Assembly: GCA_013365325.1 (NCBI GenBank)
Contig: JABVXV010000140.1
Coordinates: forward strand, 58,453-122,452
Direction: 5' to 3'
Length of the DNA: 64,000 bases
Source of the DNA: Dipetalonema caudispina
Lineage: Eukaryota > Nematoda > Chromadorea > Rhabditida > Onchocercidae
Shown here one piece after another: positions 41,324 to 55,100 of this stretch. How positions within the stretch are numbered: the first letter of the stretch is position 1; the number at the start of each line of letters is the position of its first letter. Below the pieces are notes generated by a model. That model searched no databases. It was not told where the DNA came from and saw only the letters and a program-made list of their open reading frames with translations. The position numbers and the translations under genes were made by a program.

Positions 41324-44300
41324 ATGATGATCACTGCAAACGGTAAAAATTATCACGTAAATTGAAATTTATTTCAAAATGAAGGGAAAAAAATCAGTGA
41401 GTAAAAAGTTTAAAATGTAATGATTGAAATGACATTAATAGGCATTTTTGTTAAATTGTGTGAAAATGGGTGAAAAGAAATAAGTGTGAAAGGCAGGAAT
41501 GATTTGTCGATAGAATTGAAATTTATCCAAAATTTATTTCAAGGCATTTAAGTGTAAAATAAATAAAGTGAAAGGAAGGATTGAGGAATTATAATTAATC
41601 TATCAAATTATTTCAAATTATTAGTGTTTTATAAATGTAGGGAATATCGAAGACAAATGTGGCATGTTCGAAGCAAGTTAAAAAAGCGTGATATTGATAG
41701 AAAAAATGAGGAAAATTTTCTGAAACTTTTGGATGAATATAAGTTAGCTTTCTAATTTTTCTTCATTTTAAATTCTCATTGGATAGAAATTTATTTTTGA
41801 AATAAATACTTAACTTCTATACCATTTGTTGAATATATTCTTCGAAATCTTCCAATCATAAATTATCAGAACAATAATCTATCATAAGGAAATTTAATTT
41901 CGTCATCAATATACTGCGTGTTTTCCAACTGTAATTTTATTTATTCAACTATTGCTTAAAAAGTCAATATTATTGATTTATCAGAACGCTTTAGATAAAT
42001 ATTCCTAAATGAAATACAATATTAAATTTAAGCTATAGCTTATGAGCATCAAAACTCATAGCAGTATTACATCAGTGATGTTATCCAAATAGAAAACAAA
42101 CATATGAAATGTTATAGAAATGTATCGTATCATTTGTTATTTACATATATAAATAATAAATGGTTTAAAAAAATTCAAACTTTAAATTTAGGCGAAAAAA
42201 ATTTGTTTTAAATTGCATATGCAAACGAACACGTTGGAGTTGGTTTAATAATTTATGGGAAATTATTACAAACATTTTTCGGTTCATTCGACAATTTATA
42301 TGGTGCTGTTGTTGTCCACCAATTTTAGGTTATTGCTTAAATAAGGTACATATATACCTACATGTAATTTAATTTACAATGAAAAAACATATTAATTATT
42401 TGATTTATTTATTCTTTTCAACTTTTTCCCATTTGCTTAATTAGTCAGCACAAATTTATTCATATTTTTACTTACTTTTATTTGATTAATTAATGCGAAT
42501 TTATCAAATTTATTTCATTCGATATCATTTTATATGCTCAATTAGTAAAATTCTGTTTATTTTTTTCTAATTCAAATTCCAACACTGATATGCGTAAGAT
42601 TACACGTATCGGTCAGTTATTTAGATAGCATTTTGGCCACCACCACGTGAATATTACTTTTTCATCGGTAACAACACACAAAATACTAGTAAAAGTGATC
42701 AGGAACCATTGAATCAGCAATATATTGTTCGAAAAGCTAACAAGTAATTGATTAGAAATTAAATTTTCAATCCATTCATAAGGCATAAATTTCGTAGTGA
42801 ATATGATAGTAGTATGAAAATTCGTCATATAAGGATGTCAATAAGATATGATGGTGATAGCATCCAACCTGCAAAAAAACTGCAAGGTCAATTTCTATCT
42901 ATTTTGTTTTTCCCTTAATTTTCTTTGGTTGATGATAGATTTATTATAATAAAATTAAGGAATAGTTACAAATACATATTTAGATCGGGAAATTTCATCC
43001 AGGTTAAAGGTTATAACATACCTCTCTAACATTTATCTGCTGCCAAGAGATATCTTAAAACTTTTATCCATACCTCTGTGAGTAAAGCTTTGATGACAGA
43101 AAAGAAAAAGAACAAATTTACCAGTTTTTAAATAATTTTGCATTATCTAAACCATAATAGTGTTAAATTTTCAGCTAATTTTAATTTTAAATTACAGAAA
43201 TTGTTTGAAACGGAAAGATTGGAAATTTGGTTTTGAACATCAGTGTGCTGCTGAAATATTTGGTATTGAATGTTTCGTTACAGAAACAGAGAAAAAAAAT
43301 GTAAATTATATTCTGTCATTGTTAAAATCCTAAATTTAAAGTTCAATATAAACCTTTAAAATGGTAAATGTTTGTAATGTTAGCAAATTTTATGTCGTAC
43401 GAATAGCGATGAATTGATAATTTCAGCATATCGCCTGTGTATTTGTCCGAAAATCGAGACCACGTTACACATTGTTGTTCTCACATCCAAATGGTAGTGA
43501 TATATCTGATCATCTTGTTGGATTACCTAATTTACATGATGCAGCAAGGTTAATAAATAATTTCATTTCAAGTAAACGTTAATAAAACTTCATCATAGTA
43601 CCAATTATCTCTTGTTGATAAATGTATCATCATAAGATGTAATGTAATCATAGCCAAATATTGCCAGTCAAATATTTATTTCTTCATACAATAATATAAT
43701 CGATTAAAATAAATTATACAATTTGTGTAGCTGAAATTTCCAAGAATATATCTTCATTGAAATTGTTTACTTATTGATTCATTCGGCATACATTACAGTT
43801 ACTGATTTTTTGATTAATTTCTATTTCTGGCTACAATGAATATAAAAATTTCTTTCAATTATAGATTTTTCAACTGTAATATATGCTCATACGATTATAG
43901 TGGTTATGGTATTAGTGAAGGTAATCCAAGTGAAAAAAATATGTATTCGGATATCAATGCCGTGTATAAAGTAAAATTTTTGGCAAACGTTTCCGGATCT
44001 CATGCAGACAATGAATTTTATCTTAATTTTATTATAAATGAAGTCAAGCTTTTTCATACACATGTCAATATTCAATAGTAGAACAATACTATCAATCTGA
44101 TCATGGTATAATGTATTTTTGTAGTATCTATTGGAAGATTTATGCATTCCGGAAGCAAATATCATACTATGGGGCTACAGTATCGGTACAGTAGCATCAA
44201 TAGAACTTGCAAAACAAGCTAGTGAACTTGCTGGCTTGATACTTTTAGCACCAGTAGCATCCATTATACGAACGATATGTTGGGGGAAATGTTGTTGGGA

Positions 44301-45261
44301 TCGAAGTGAACAATGCGGTCGTTTAGCTGATTGTTGTAGTGATCGGTTTAATAGTGTCAAAAAGGTTTTATTCTTATGATGTTGCATATCATTGTAATCT
44401 TACTAGTTATGCATGTTTTATGATAATTTTTATAAATTTATATTATAATTTTTATTTATAGCTTTTGCTTAAAAATTCCTTTTGATTTTTTTAAAAAAAT
44501 TGATGGGAACGGATTTGCATATTCAAATTAGCACAAATCAAATCATTGTTTAGCGCTATTTGAAAATATCCTACTTTTTTATCAGATTAGTGAAATTAAA
44601 ACGCCAACATTGATAGCACACGGAGTACAAGATATGATTGTAACGGTTGAGCATGGAAAAGCATTATATCGATTATGCCCTGGAGCTGTAAAACCGTTAT
44701 GGGTACCTGATGTTGGCCATAATAATCTTGAAAATAGCTCCATGTTATGGCGTCGAATGCGAAAATTCATTAATAGGTTAGTGAGTTATTAAGTTCTCAA
44801 TTTAATGAGCTAAAAATTACAATAATTTTTCCCACTACTTATTTCTTATTTTTCTCCATTTTCGTTGTGACCTTTAAAGAAGATGAAAATAGGACGGGAG
44901 AATGGGTGGAAAAAGCAAAAAGGAAGAAGATAATAAAATTTGGAAATTATTTCTTGAAAAACAATTTATTCAAATTTATAAATTTAATTTTTGTCATAGT
45001 TTTCCTTATACATTTTTCTACTCACATATTTTCCTCTTTTTATTTCTCTGTATTTCTCATTTTTTCCTTTATTTCTTTTTAAATATTTTGGCATTAAAAT
45101 CTGACAGATTAAAAATATTCAAGAATTAAATGTAACATAAATTAATTTGCAGAGAAGCACGACCACCTTTACAACGAATGAGATGTAAATCATCCAGGAA
45201 ACATATTAAAAAGCACATTAAGAATAAAGACAGCATTGATACTAAAAAGTTTTTGGTGTAA
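41324..45261 (+). CDS. ABHD17-type alpha/beta hydrolase (probable protein depalmitoylase), divergent
   Basis: ABHD17 proteins are membrane-bound serine hydrolases that remove palmitate from proteins. Exons: 41324-41342, 41625-41742, 42192-42345, 43175-43300, 43427-43548, 43865-43970, 44125-44364, 44586-44776, 45153-45261; 1185 bases, 394 residues. A basic N-terminal extension ([19 protein letters not shown]) precedes the family-type Cys cluster WCCCCPP, a likely palmitoylation site. The core aligns with human ABHD17: [45 protein letters not shown] (nucleophile Ser in GYSIG), [14 protein letters not shown] (catalytic Asp), [14 protein letters not shown] (catalytic His). Oddities: the usual FSHGN is FSHPN, the nucleophile elbow is GYS rather than GQS, there is a Cys-rich insert ([14 protein letters not shown]), and a Lys/Arg-rich tail ends the protein. 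Exon 1 of 19 bases is the least certain part; the triad is intact. Confidence 0.85.
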
Positions 45262-46706
45262 ATGTGTAATGAGAAAGAAGAAACTCAATGAAAATCATTA
45301 ATATGAATTATAATCTTGTTTATTAATCAAATTAATATTTTATTTTTTGTATTATCAGCGGATTTTTCAACGAAAACCTATGAAATGAATCCTATTAAAA
45401 TATATCTTAACCTTTCATAAATGTTCAAAATATCGTTTTTTTTACATCTATGTCAAATTCAAATCTCATTACCTCTTGATTATGCAATGCGAGAATGGAT
45501 TATTTCAATAATGGGAATTCTATGTGCATAATGTATTAAAAATTGATAATACTTGTCCAAATATACGAATTGAACATAAATATATCATTAATGAAATAAT
45601 GATAGCGATGAAACAATTCGCTTTATTTGAATTCATTTCTTTGTGTTCCACTTTCTTTTTGAAATATTATAGTTTTCTCGTGAAAAAAAAAAAGGAAACA
45701 CAATGAATTTACTTATTTGACTTCAGCTTAAACCTAGTTCTCGGTGAACTAACATTCGTTATTGCAATATTAGCCTTATGCTTAACACTATTTACTTTTA
45801 CTCATTCTTGCTGCAATTAAATTTTGAACTTATCAAATTGTTGTTGGAGAGAAAATTCCTAATAATTGGGAATATATAATGCATTAAATTGGTGCAATAA
45901 TTCAAGGACATTCATCTTGGAAAATTATAAGCCAAAAAATAGAGTTACTGCAAATTCCCTTACAAGCAATGTTAATGAACATTATTTCAAGAAAATTGAC
46001 AGAACAGTTCTATTAAAATCATATTTCTACTGGACTAAATAAACAAATTGAAAAGTTACAATTTGTAAATGAAATGAAATTTTCCTTACCATTGTTCTCT
46101 TCATTCATTTCACTCAGTTTATATGAACTAACAGAAGTAAAAAAAAAACTGAGAAATGATAAAATTATGTTTTTTAAATTAAAAATAAAGAAAATCTTAA
46201 ATTTGAAACTGTAAAAATTGTTTGCAGTTGATTGCTTTCAAAAACTGACTACATAAAAGAGAATTGCTATGATGGAGCTATTTCTTAAACCTTTCTGATA
46301 TTTAAGATTAAGAATACAACGTATAACTGTAATCATTGCTTGTCGTTTTCGATGTGTCACATCAAACAATTACATTGATAGGAAAGTTGATTGAAATTGT
46401 CTGATAATTAAAGCTTTGTTATAATTAATCAAAAAATTCTCTTCCATTCATTTAGTATTAAAGTTTCACTAAAATGCAAATTTATCTAATTATTTTACTA
46501 AAAATTATTGTAAAACTTATGACATTCATATGTTATTGTACAACAATTACTATATGACATCATACATGATAGAAGCGCAAATATTGAACAGAAAATGAGG
46601 ACGTGAGATTGGATCGTACCGTGGCAATTATGATTGTTTTATTTTACATTTGTAATAAATTAATCAGTTCAAAATTACTATCTACTTCACTCAATTAATA
46701 CCACAA
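45262..46706. other. Intergenic, convergent genes
   Basis: AT-rich, about 1.4 kb, no exon or RNA gene seen. It carries an AATAAA on the minus strand at 46638-46643 that fits the small gene to the right. Confidence 0.5.
46638..46643 (-). terminator. Poly(A) signal of the small minus-strand gene
   Basis: AATAAA on the minus strand, about 65 bases past the TGA at 46707-46709. Confidence 0.4.
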
Positions 46707-47421
46707 TCAATGGCTACGACGTGTTTCTGATAAAGTTGGCGAAGATGTCAAACGTTCACCAGCAAATGAATATGCTCGACGACGTGGTACGATCATTAAA
46801 TATTCTGATATTCCCTGAAATAAACCACTTCATAATTTTTTCAGACTTCGAGTACTATGACGAAATTTAATCCAACAGCATGCAATTGTACAACAATAAG
46901 TTGAGAAATTTAGTTCTTCGCGATTTTACACTTCAAAGAAAAACGAAAATTCACGGATGGCGATTCTGATGGCGTAGAAATATCAACGACTTCAGCATTA
47001 TATGCCAGTTCATCTATCAAATCGGACGTAAACTGAAATAGTCCAAGTGTAAAATTAATAATGACAATAAAAATTTTCGTTTTTAATTTATTCTTCAATT
47101 ATTCCAACAGAAATTCCTTATTTTTTTGGCATTGTGTTGTTCGTAAATAAATAATTTATTAGTAAAGCTATGCGTAGGATCTTGAATGAACTGTTTGCAA
47201 GCGTACGCCATAATAATTTTACGAGTTATGAGAATGAAGTTGACATTTTATCGGTTGTTATCAAGAAGAGTGAGTAAAAAATAAGGCGGAACTGGAGCAA
47301 CTTGTGTATTCCATACAACGAAGCTAACTGGTTCATCGTCTTCCGCATCCGGATCATCTTCTTCCATTTGATCACATACTGTCTGCAATGTATCCGTCGA
47401 CATTCTTACCATGAATTTATC
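46707..47421 (-). CDS. Uncertain small gene, acidic then basic protein
   Basis: Three minus-strand blocks look like exons, but I could not join all of them in phase. Block 1 begins after TTTACAG at 47421 and holds RMSTDTLQTVCDQMEEDD, then a strongly acidic run and EPVSFVVWNTQVAP. Block 2 begins after TTTCAG at 47032: FTSDLIDELAYNAEVVDIST and then SESPSVNFRFSLK. Block 3 begins after ATTTCAG at 46814: GISEYLMIVPRRRAYSFAGE, ending LSETRRSH and TGA. A donor CAA|GTTGCT would join block 1 to block 2 in phase 0. Block 2 to block 3 fails in phase with the obvious donor. The plus strand of block 3 is also open. No homologue recognised; treat as a draft model. Confidence 0.35.
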
Positions 47422-48023
47422 CTGTAAACTATTTTCCTCATTTTATCATTTTTATCATTCTTACAATGATGATATTTGTAGATTTTATCAATATTACTGC
47501 AAAAATAATTATGAAAGTGTAAGATATTGCGAAATAATTCCAGTAGATAATTAACAAATGTAAATTTTCCCGGGAATTGAAATTAAACTATTTAATATTA
47601 ACAAGCTATTGTGTGATTCAACAGATAACACAAATATTGTCTGTCACCAAATTTTGCACTATTACTTAACCTACATCTGTGTCGTAAGTATTTGTCATTT
47701 CGAAGTTTATTCACTAATTTCAAACTTCTCCAAAATCTGAAATACATGAAGGCAAGCAATGTTGAAAAATGCATTTGTTGATTGGTTCAGCTAAACTAAG
47801 CGCATTGTATCTCATTCTGAATGTTTCAAGAAATCTCGGAAGTCTACTGCATTTATGATGCTAGAGTTGTCTAATTATTCTCTATCATAAAAAAATGATA
47901 CGGTTAAATGCATCAGTTAAAGTATCAACCGCTTAAGCTTGATTAGAAATGTAGAAACAGAATCTGTTGAATATTGTTCAACATTTTAAATTCATATTTG
48001 AATAAAATTCAAAAATAAAAGTT
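47422..48023. other. Divergent promoter region
   Basis: About 600 bp between a minus-strand and a plus-strand gene. AT-rich; nothing else seen. Confidence 0.4.
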
Positions 48024-50680
48024 ATGAATTACAATCTTACTGTTACATATTTTTTGTTGGTCATTTATGTAGATGTCATGTTAATATTATACTTTCTCAT
48101 TATTATAACTTCTGTTATTACGATCACTAATCAGTCAACATTACTTAAAGTGATCGGGACCGTTGAAAAGAAAGCTGATGTAAGTTAAATATAATATTTC
48201 AATTGTTCAGAACTGCAAATTTTAGAATAGAAGATAATGAAATAAATCAAGTGGGAACGATGTGAAGTATTTAAAATAAAATAATGAAAAATCAAATTAA
48301 ATGTTGTAACAATAAATTATAAGTCCATTATTTGACATGAACGACAGATTTGTTGGTTTCTCTAAAACAGTGAGGATGGAAACATGGAAAAAGAATTGAA
48401 CTTTTATGTGGTCATCTGAAAGAAACAAGGGAAATTGTGGACTTGTCCAGATATCGATATTACATGGAGCTATTATAAATCATAAAAATGAAGAAAGTTT
48501 GAGCTGACATAGCCAACAAATAGTAATAAATAAATTATAATAAAATTAAATAGGAAGAAAATTAATTAAATACTAATTTTAATAAAAATTATCCGTGATA
48601 TCACCAATCATAACAGCATAAATGTTAATGTTTATGCTTTATTATTATCACTTTTTTGGATTCAAGTAACTAACGAATCATTTTGATTTCCGGAATGTTA
48701 ATGTTCGTTTAGGAAAGAAAAGTAAATGAATTGAAAATGGCTACAAATGCATGTTGTACAGAATGCACTAAACCTTACGTATCATTTCCCGTAGGTTCAG
48801 TGCATATCATTTATAGCTGTCATAATGATTATATGATAGATCCGAATCGTATCGTATTTTTCCACTTGACAAAAATCAATTTCACGGTATGTATTCTTAC
48901 TTTACGATAGATACGTATTTTCCTCACTTCATGTTACAGACGTATTCTCTTACATTTTACAGTATACATAAATATATTTCTTAATTTTGTAAAGCATTTC
49001 GGTGATGTTTAGAAATATCAATAATTTGAGGAAAATATTGAATATTTTAGTTAAATGAGGTTAATAGATCCAATTTTCGGAACTTTTAATCATTGCAAAA
49101 TTAATAAATGATTAGCACAAATTTCTTTTCAGATATATGTGTATAATTATACTTTACGTAACATTCCGTTGCTATCAGAATAGATATTTGATTAATATTG
49201 ATTTATCATGAATGCTGTTGTTTTGATGATAGTGTAGTTTCATCGAAATTTTAAGCTTAGTTTTATTTTTTTTTTTTTTCTTTTTTTTTTTTAGCGTGAC
49301 GTATGCGACGGTTGTTTGGAAAATGTTGAATTCAATGAAAAGACGTTACAACTGATTGTTAATTGCTGTTTATCGATCAATAACAAATGTTCCAGTTTTG
49401 AAAGTGATAATCATAGCAATGAGGTATAACAATTAGCATATTGAAAAGAATAATGTTATCAGAAGTCCGAGTTTTGTTCATTTGATAAAATAGAACCGAT
49501 CCTGTTTAAAATTATATGTTAGAAGAATTTAAAGATATTAACATTTTGTTTATTTTAGATTATCATTTACCTTTAAATTACCATTTTCTCGTTCTGTTTT
49601 AATTCATTTCATATTCTAATAAAAGAAAGTTTTTAAGCAAAAAAAAGATTTAGATTTTACTCATGCAATTTTAATCTATAGTTTAAATGACTTAACGATA
49701 TCCTTTGAATAGGCAACAACATATATGACGAAATTATTTGTTTTAAATTACAATTTCAAATTTCATTTGGAAGAAGCAGCACGCAGCGTTGAAAAAGCTA
49801 CAAGTATTATCAATTTTTTCTTTTTAATTAAGAAGAAATGTTGTTGTGACTGTTTTTTAAACATTGATTTCGTAAAAAAATATTCATTAAAATTTAAATC
49901 GGTCAGGATTAAATCGTCTTATCTTATGTTGCTAAAATGAATATATGCTAGTATTTTGCTGATTATGGTTTAAAAACTGCGAAATATCCAAACAATTATT
50001 ATTCCTGTACTTCAAGTAAGGATTCAAGCTAGGCTTTATAGCTATAACAGCAAGACTATAACTGAATCTATAATGAAATCCGGGAAAATAATGAAATGGG
50101 AAGATAAATTTGTATCGAGCTAATAAAAATTTAGTTAAATTTAATAAAATTTTAAGGATTCATGAGAAGCATATGGTTTACTTTTGGTGTAATTATGGTG
50201 ATACTAATATTACTCTTAACCGTCGCTATCTTAATTAAGTGCTGGCGTTATTTTAAGGTTTGAAATTCAATCATCTTCCTTGTTTATTTGATTAGGCATT
50301 TAATTTTGCTATTTTTTTAAGTCAACCAAACGTTTTTCAATGATTTACATCAGAAATGAAATGTTCGAATTATATTGCATATTTTTTGTATATCATAGGA
50401 TTCAAATCTCTCAAAAATTATATGAAGAATTCCAAAACATTGAATTATTCCAATATTAATTAATTGAAAATTGCACTTCATGTAGCAGAAATAGCTCCAA
50501 ATTGCATATTTAAATAAAATTAACAAATAATATCATCTGAGTTTTTTGATTTGAGAACTTAGTTTTTTGAATATTTATTGGACAAAGAAATGAATAAATC
50601 AGAATGTTAGGGCAAAAAAACTGATTATATTTCAATTTTCTATTAATATTTCAAACTTTATTTTCCAGCAAATTATATGA
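48024..50680 (+). CDS. Unknown 220-residue Cys-rich protein with two membrane helices
   Basis: Not recognised. Exons: 48024-48179, 48713-48886, 49295-49423, 49713-49803, 50157-50257, 50669-50680; 663 bases, exactly 221 codons with stop. The N-terminus has a long hydrophobic helix (VDVMLILYFLIIITSVITI) after an NLT sequon, so it is an anchor or an uncleaved signal. The middle domain has nine Cys, with CCTECTKPYVSFPVG, a CDGC pair and NCCLSINNKC. A second helix lies at the C-terminus (FGVIMVILILLLTVAILI), followed by KCWRYFK and QII. Topology is therefore a Cys-rich loop, probably extracytoplasmic and disulphide-bonded, between two helices. All donors are standard; the acceptor before 50157 ends in AAG, and the last coding exon holds only three codons plus TGA. 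Confidence 0.65.
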
Positions 50681-50763
50681 CTTTTTATAATTTTTCTCCC
50701 TTTCCCTTTTGCAAATCATAATATGTCAAAAAAAAGAAATTAAATTTCAGTAAGTAAATTTCA

Positions 50764-51045
50764 ATGAACCAATACCACCAATATATTGTGTTACCTAATA
50801 AATGCATTATTTATTATTTCAAAAAATTGCATTTATTGTTGAAGTATCAAAAGCTCAAAAATGAGGGTGAAACGGAAGTAATTGATTACCATTTAACAAA
50901 ATGTGGAAATAATTGGTTAATTGCCTTCATTAGTGGTTACATTTTGCAAAATTATGCAATAAAAAGTAATGGGATAGATAAGAGCTTATTATCATATTGT
51001 TGTAGGATTGTCTCTGATAATTATAACTATAACGAGAAAGGTTAG
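50764..51045 (+). CDS. Possible small downstream gene (93 codons)
   Basis: An open frame of 93 codons beginning MNQYHQYIVLPNKC. A TTTCAG lies 13 bases before the ATG and about 70 bases after the stop of the preceding gene, the arrangement expected for a downstream cistron in a nematode operon. It contains a Lys-rich piece, then GETEVIDYHLTKCGNNW and CCRIVSDNYNYN; a GT donor overlaps its end. No homologue recognised. The alternative is 3' UTR of the two-helix gene, whose AATAAA could be the one at 50797-50802. Confidence 0.25.
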   Translation: MNQYHQYIVLPNKCIIYYFKKLHLLLKYQKLKNEGETEVIDYHLTKCGNNWLIAFISGYILQNYAIKSNGIDKSLLSYCCRIVSDNYNYNEKG

Positions 51046-52143
51046 AACTATAAAACAATGGTCACAAGTTTAAAACAAAGTCAAACAATTTGAAAATTTT
51101 TTTCATTTTTCTGTAGATGTTAAATCGTTGGAAGAAATAATTTATTTCATTTTTCAGTACCATTCATTTCGTAGCTTTCTTTCTTATCGAAATGAGTAGA
51201 GTGGTTTTTTGCAACTCCGTCTGGGTGCAACTTTTTCAAATTTCGATCATTCATCGTCGATTTTTATAGTCTTCGCTAACTTATCATCTTTATATAAAAT
51301 ATTTTTTCGCTCCTCTATCTTTCAATCCCTTTTTACTTATACTTTATAAAAAAGAAAGCGATCAGATAATGAAACACAATTTGTTTGTTTTGTAGTTTAA
51401 AATAAAATTTAAAAGTGCTAAAATTTGCTGAACGTTTAACATTTTTTGTTATCATTACAGCTGTGAATCTCTTTTGATGAATCTCGAATTTGATTATAAA
51501 ATTATTAAAATATGGAATAATTAAGAAATTACTCATCTTTGGCTCCCACAGATTCACTTGTTTGCTTAGGAGAACTAATTAATAAACATGTGATTCGAAA
51601 AATCAAATCTCTAATAATCAATTAATGGTAAAATATCTATAACAAGCAGCAATTTAAATACATTTTAAGCATTGATCAGTCAATCTATCCATAATTTTTC
51701 CTGACAAAATTGTAGTTTGATCGAATTTTGTCGAAATTTTATATTTACACAGAGACATTGCATTCAATTTTTGCTTTACTCCATATCATACAAATGAGTC
51801 GTATGCAAATGTTGTTTCACTTCATACTTGCATTACAACTGCATTCCGTTGCATGCATATTTGCCATTTATTTCAGTACGAATTAAATTGCTAATAAAGT
51901 GCGATGTTAATCTGAAGAAAAGAAAAAAAAGTGATTCAATAGTAATAATTTCTTTTCTTTGTTTATTTTCTGCTACAATTTTGTGCGTTATAAATTTGAT
52001 AATTTCCAAACATCAAAAGTTTTAAATGTAAAATAAAATAGAATTAGAACAGAAATAAATATTCAATATAAAAAGAAGGACCTAAAAATATGGAACAAAT
52101 ATAATTTGAAATAATCTTACCATTTCAGATATTTGTTAAGATT
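51046..52143. other. Intergenic, convergent genes
   Basis: AT-rich, about 1.1 kb. Nothing identifiable beyond short runs. Confidence 0.45.
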
Positions 52144-55100
52144 TTACGATAAATGACTAAATGACCAGCTTCTATCGGGATATGATGGATGGAAATATCC
52201 TCGAGATTGTTCAGAACGTATGGTACGTAATGAATTCATTGAATTTGTTCTTAGATTATGAGGCGGCATCATAATACGATCATTAAGGGATACGTTTCCA
52301 ACTAATGGCATTGTTGAAGTGAATTGCAAACGTGACCTTTGTTGTAGTGCTCGACGTGATGATGATAGTAATGGCCAGCTATATCGACGTCGTGAATTTT
52401 CACCATCATTATCATCATGCTGGAAATTTCAACAACAATTTTCGTGTGAAAAAAAGAACAAATATGTAAAATACATCCATCAATATTGCATTTCAACTAA
52501 TTGTATATAAGATTTTTGAACAAATATAAAAGAAGATCATTTGAATGACGAGAAAATTTTAAGTTTCTTCTTCTTAAGAGCTTCCTACTGTAACAAACCA
52601 AAAATTAGCACTATTTTAAAATTATCCGATTATTTAATCATTCAATAAAGTATGCTGCATACAAATATTATGATGCTGAATACAGATTTAATTATTTATA
52701 ATATTTACTGGAATATTTGAAAAGAATTTCGAATCCTTTCTATTCCCAACCGTAGATTATGGTGGGAAAAGTTAATATCTGAAATTAAATATGTAAATTT
52801 ATTTTAAAGATAGTTTACATCTGAAGTAGTTGTCCAATCCATAATATCATCAGCAATGCCAAATTCTGCATTAGCAATTGATCTGTAATACTTAATTACT
52901 GCATTCTAAAATAGATACAATTGATGGACATCAAAAAAAAAAAAACAAAATTTCACAATTAAGATTAAGAGTGTTAAAGTGAATGATGTTTCAAACTAAA
53001 CAATGAAAAGAATACGAAATTGTTTGCATATTGGCACCATTTACTTATCTATTATGCATCATATTCTTTAATTTTGTAGTTTTGTCGTAATGCTGCATAA
53101 ATTAACATAAAAAGTAGCAATTTAATAATTGCAGTATGCTAAGATTAGAATATACTAAATTACTTTAAGTATTGATATCACCCAAATAAGCCCATCTTTC
53201 AAATAAGTTATTAAGAAGATTGTAGTTTTAAAATATTTAGACAGAAAACTTATCTAAATGTCAATTTTTATAGTAAATTACAGTTTTAAAATGTTGAAAA
53301 TTGCAGTTATTTAGAAGAAATTTTCTGAAAACATTTAAATGAACCTTTCAAATGAGGAATTCATGAGAAGCCTAATTATTTGCTTTACTTGTAAACAAAT
53401 AAGACCATCGAACAAGATCATTCATTTCGAATTTAAATGATAGGGAAAAAAGTTGGCATAGAAAATTAACAATTTACAGATGTTCAAGCAAAATACATTT
53501 TTGTTGCATAGAATCAGCCAAGAAAAAACGATGTGAAAACAAAATTATTGTTATAATTCTGCATTTCAGAATATGATATCGGATAGAAAATTTTCACCAC
53601 GCTAATCTCAATACTTAGCCATTTATTAAAAAGCTTAGTTGGCTTATATTTTTAAAGATGGAAAAAAGGACGAGAAGAAAGGATTTCTCCATTTTATTTC
53701 TTTCATCATTGCTTGAATTATTGAATACCAATTGTTAAATTATAGTTTTGTATTATTAGGGAAAACTCGGTACTTTGTAGACATGGAACGGTTCGTATTT
53801 TAATTCTCCTCAATCTTATTTCAACAATTTTTATGAAATTAAGTCAAAGTTCATAGGATTTACAAATGAATTTCATATATGTCCATGAACAGAAAGAGGC
53901 AAAGATAGCATTCGAGATAAGTGAAGAACATAAAAAGGAAATATCGGAATTTAGTATCATGAGATCTAATAGCTGAAATAATTATATGGAATAACCTTGG
54001 TTGAACGATACGTGAACTGGTTGCATTCTCACGTCTATCAACAATGTTATTTTCATCATTATCATTATCATCATCTTCGACCACTTGTCTTAAAAATTCA
54101 TTCGGATCCATATGATTATTCTCATCCATACTATCACTATTATCATGCATGTGTAAAAATTCGTCATCTGATGACGATGGCATTTGTTCATCACTTACGT
54201 CAGTATCCATTTCGTTTTCAGTTCTATCACTTCCATCATCTGAATATATTATAGGAACGTTAAATTTATTCAAAACTTTTAAGTTTATCATTTCAAGATG
54301 ACAAATATGAAACGGACAAGAGTAGTGAAAGATAAAACATAAATATCAATAATTAGGAAAGAAATTTTTAAACGTTAACAGAAAATTTAACATGATAATG
54401 ATTCAAGATTGTTCATAATTGAGATGCATGTTTAGAATTAAATACTGTTAGTCCGTGAAGATAAGGATGCTTTCATAATTAAGAGATTCTTAGTCTTTTC
54501 AGAAAAAAAAAGTTAAAATTACACTACGGAAGAAGTGCATTATACCAATTCATCGATGAGGCATTTCTCGATAGTTTAAAGAATATATTTTAGGTAAAGA
54601 GTCGAGAAATCCCGAACGTTACACTACCAGTAATTTAAAAAGTTGCAACAACTAAATTAGAAAAAAACTGATCATACAAATAAAATCAAAAATTGAATTG
54701 CCAAGAAAAAAGATGAAGAAAGAATCAATTTATTAAGTCATTAATTACAAACTGAGAAAAAAATTCATTTCACTTTCCAAAATAAATAGTTTGACATTAC
54801 TCTTCACATGACAAAATCATGAAACTTGACCACTGGTACCACAACTTTATATTTGACTCAACGAATTATGATTACCTATTTCTGAGATTTTGGTATCTAT
54901 CTGATAGAATTACAGGACAAAAGATATATAACAAAATTTTTCCTTCTTTCTTTTTTTTGATTTTTTGGTTAAATTGATTTCTCTTAGAATAAATTCAACT
55001 ATTTCCGTTACGTTTACTTTTTTATTTTGTTGAAATCACTAAATTCTATGAAAATATTGTTTTAGATGCAATCATAAATAGTGCAACTTGCTATCCTTTT

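Noticed and set aside
53997..54254. His/Tyr-rich plus-strand ORF
   Set aside because: Antisense of the Asp-rich exon; GAT/AAT codons read backwards give ATC/ATT and CAT-rich frames.
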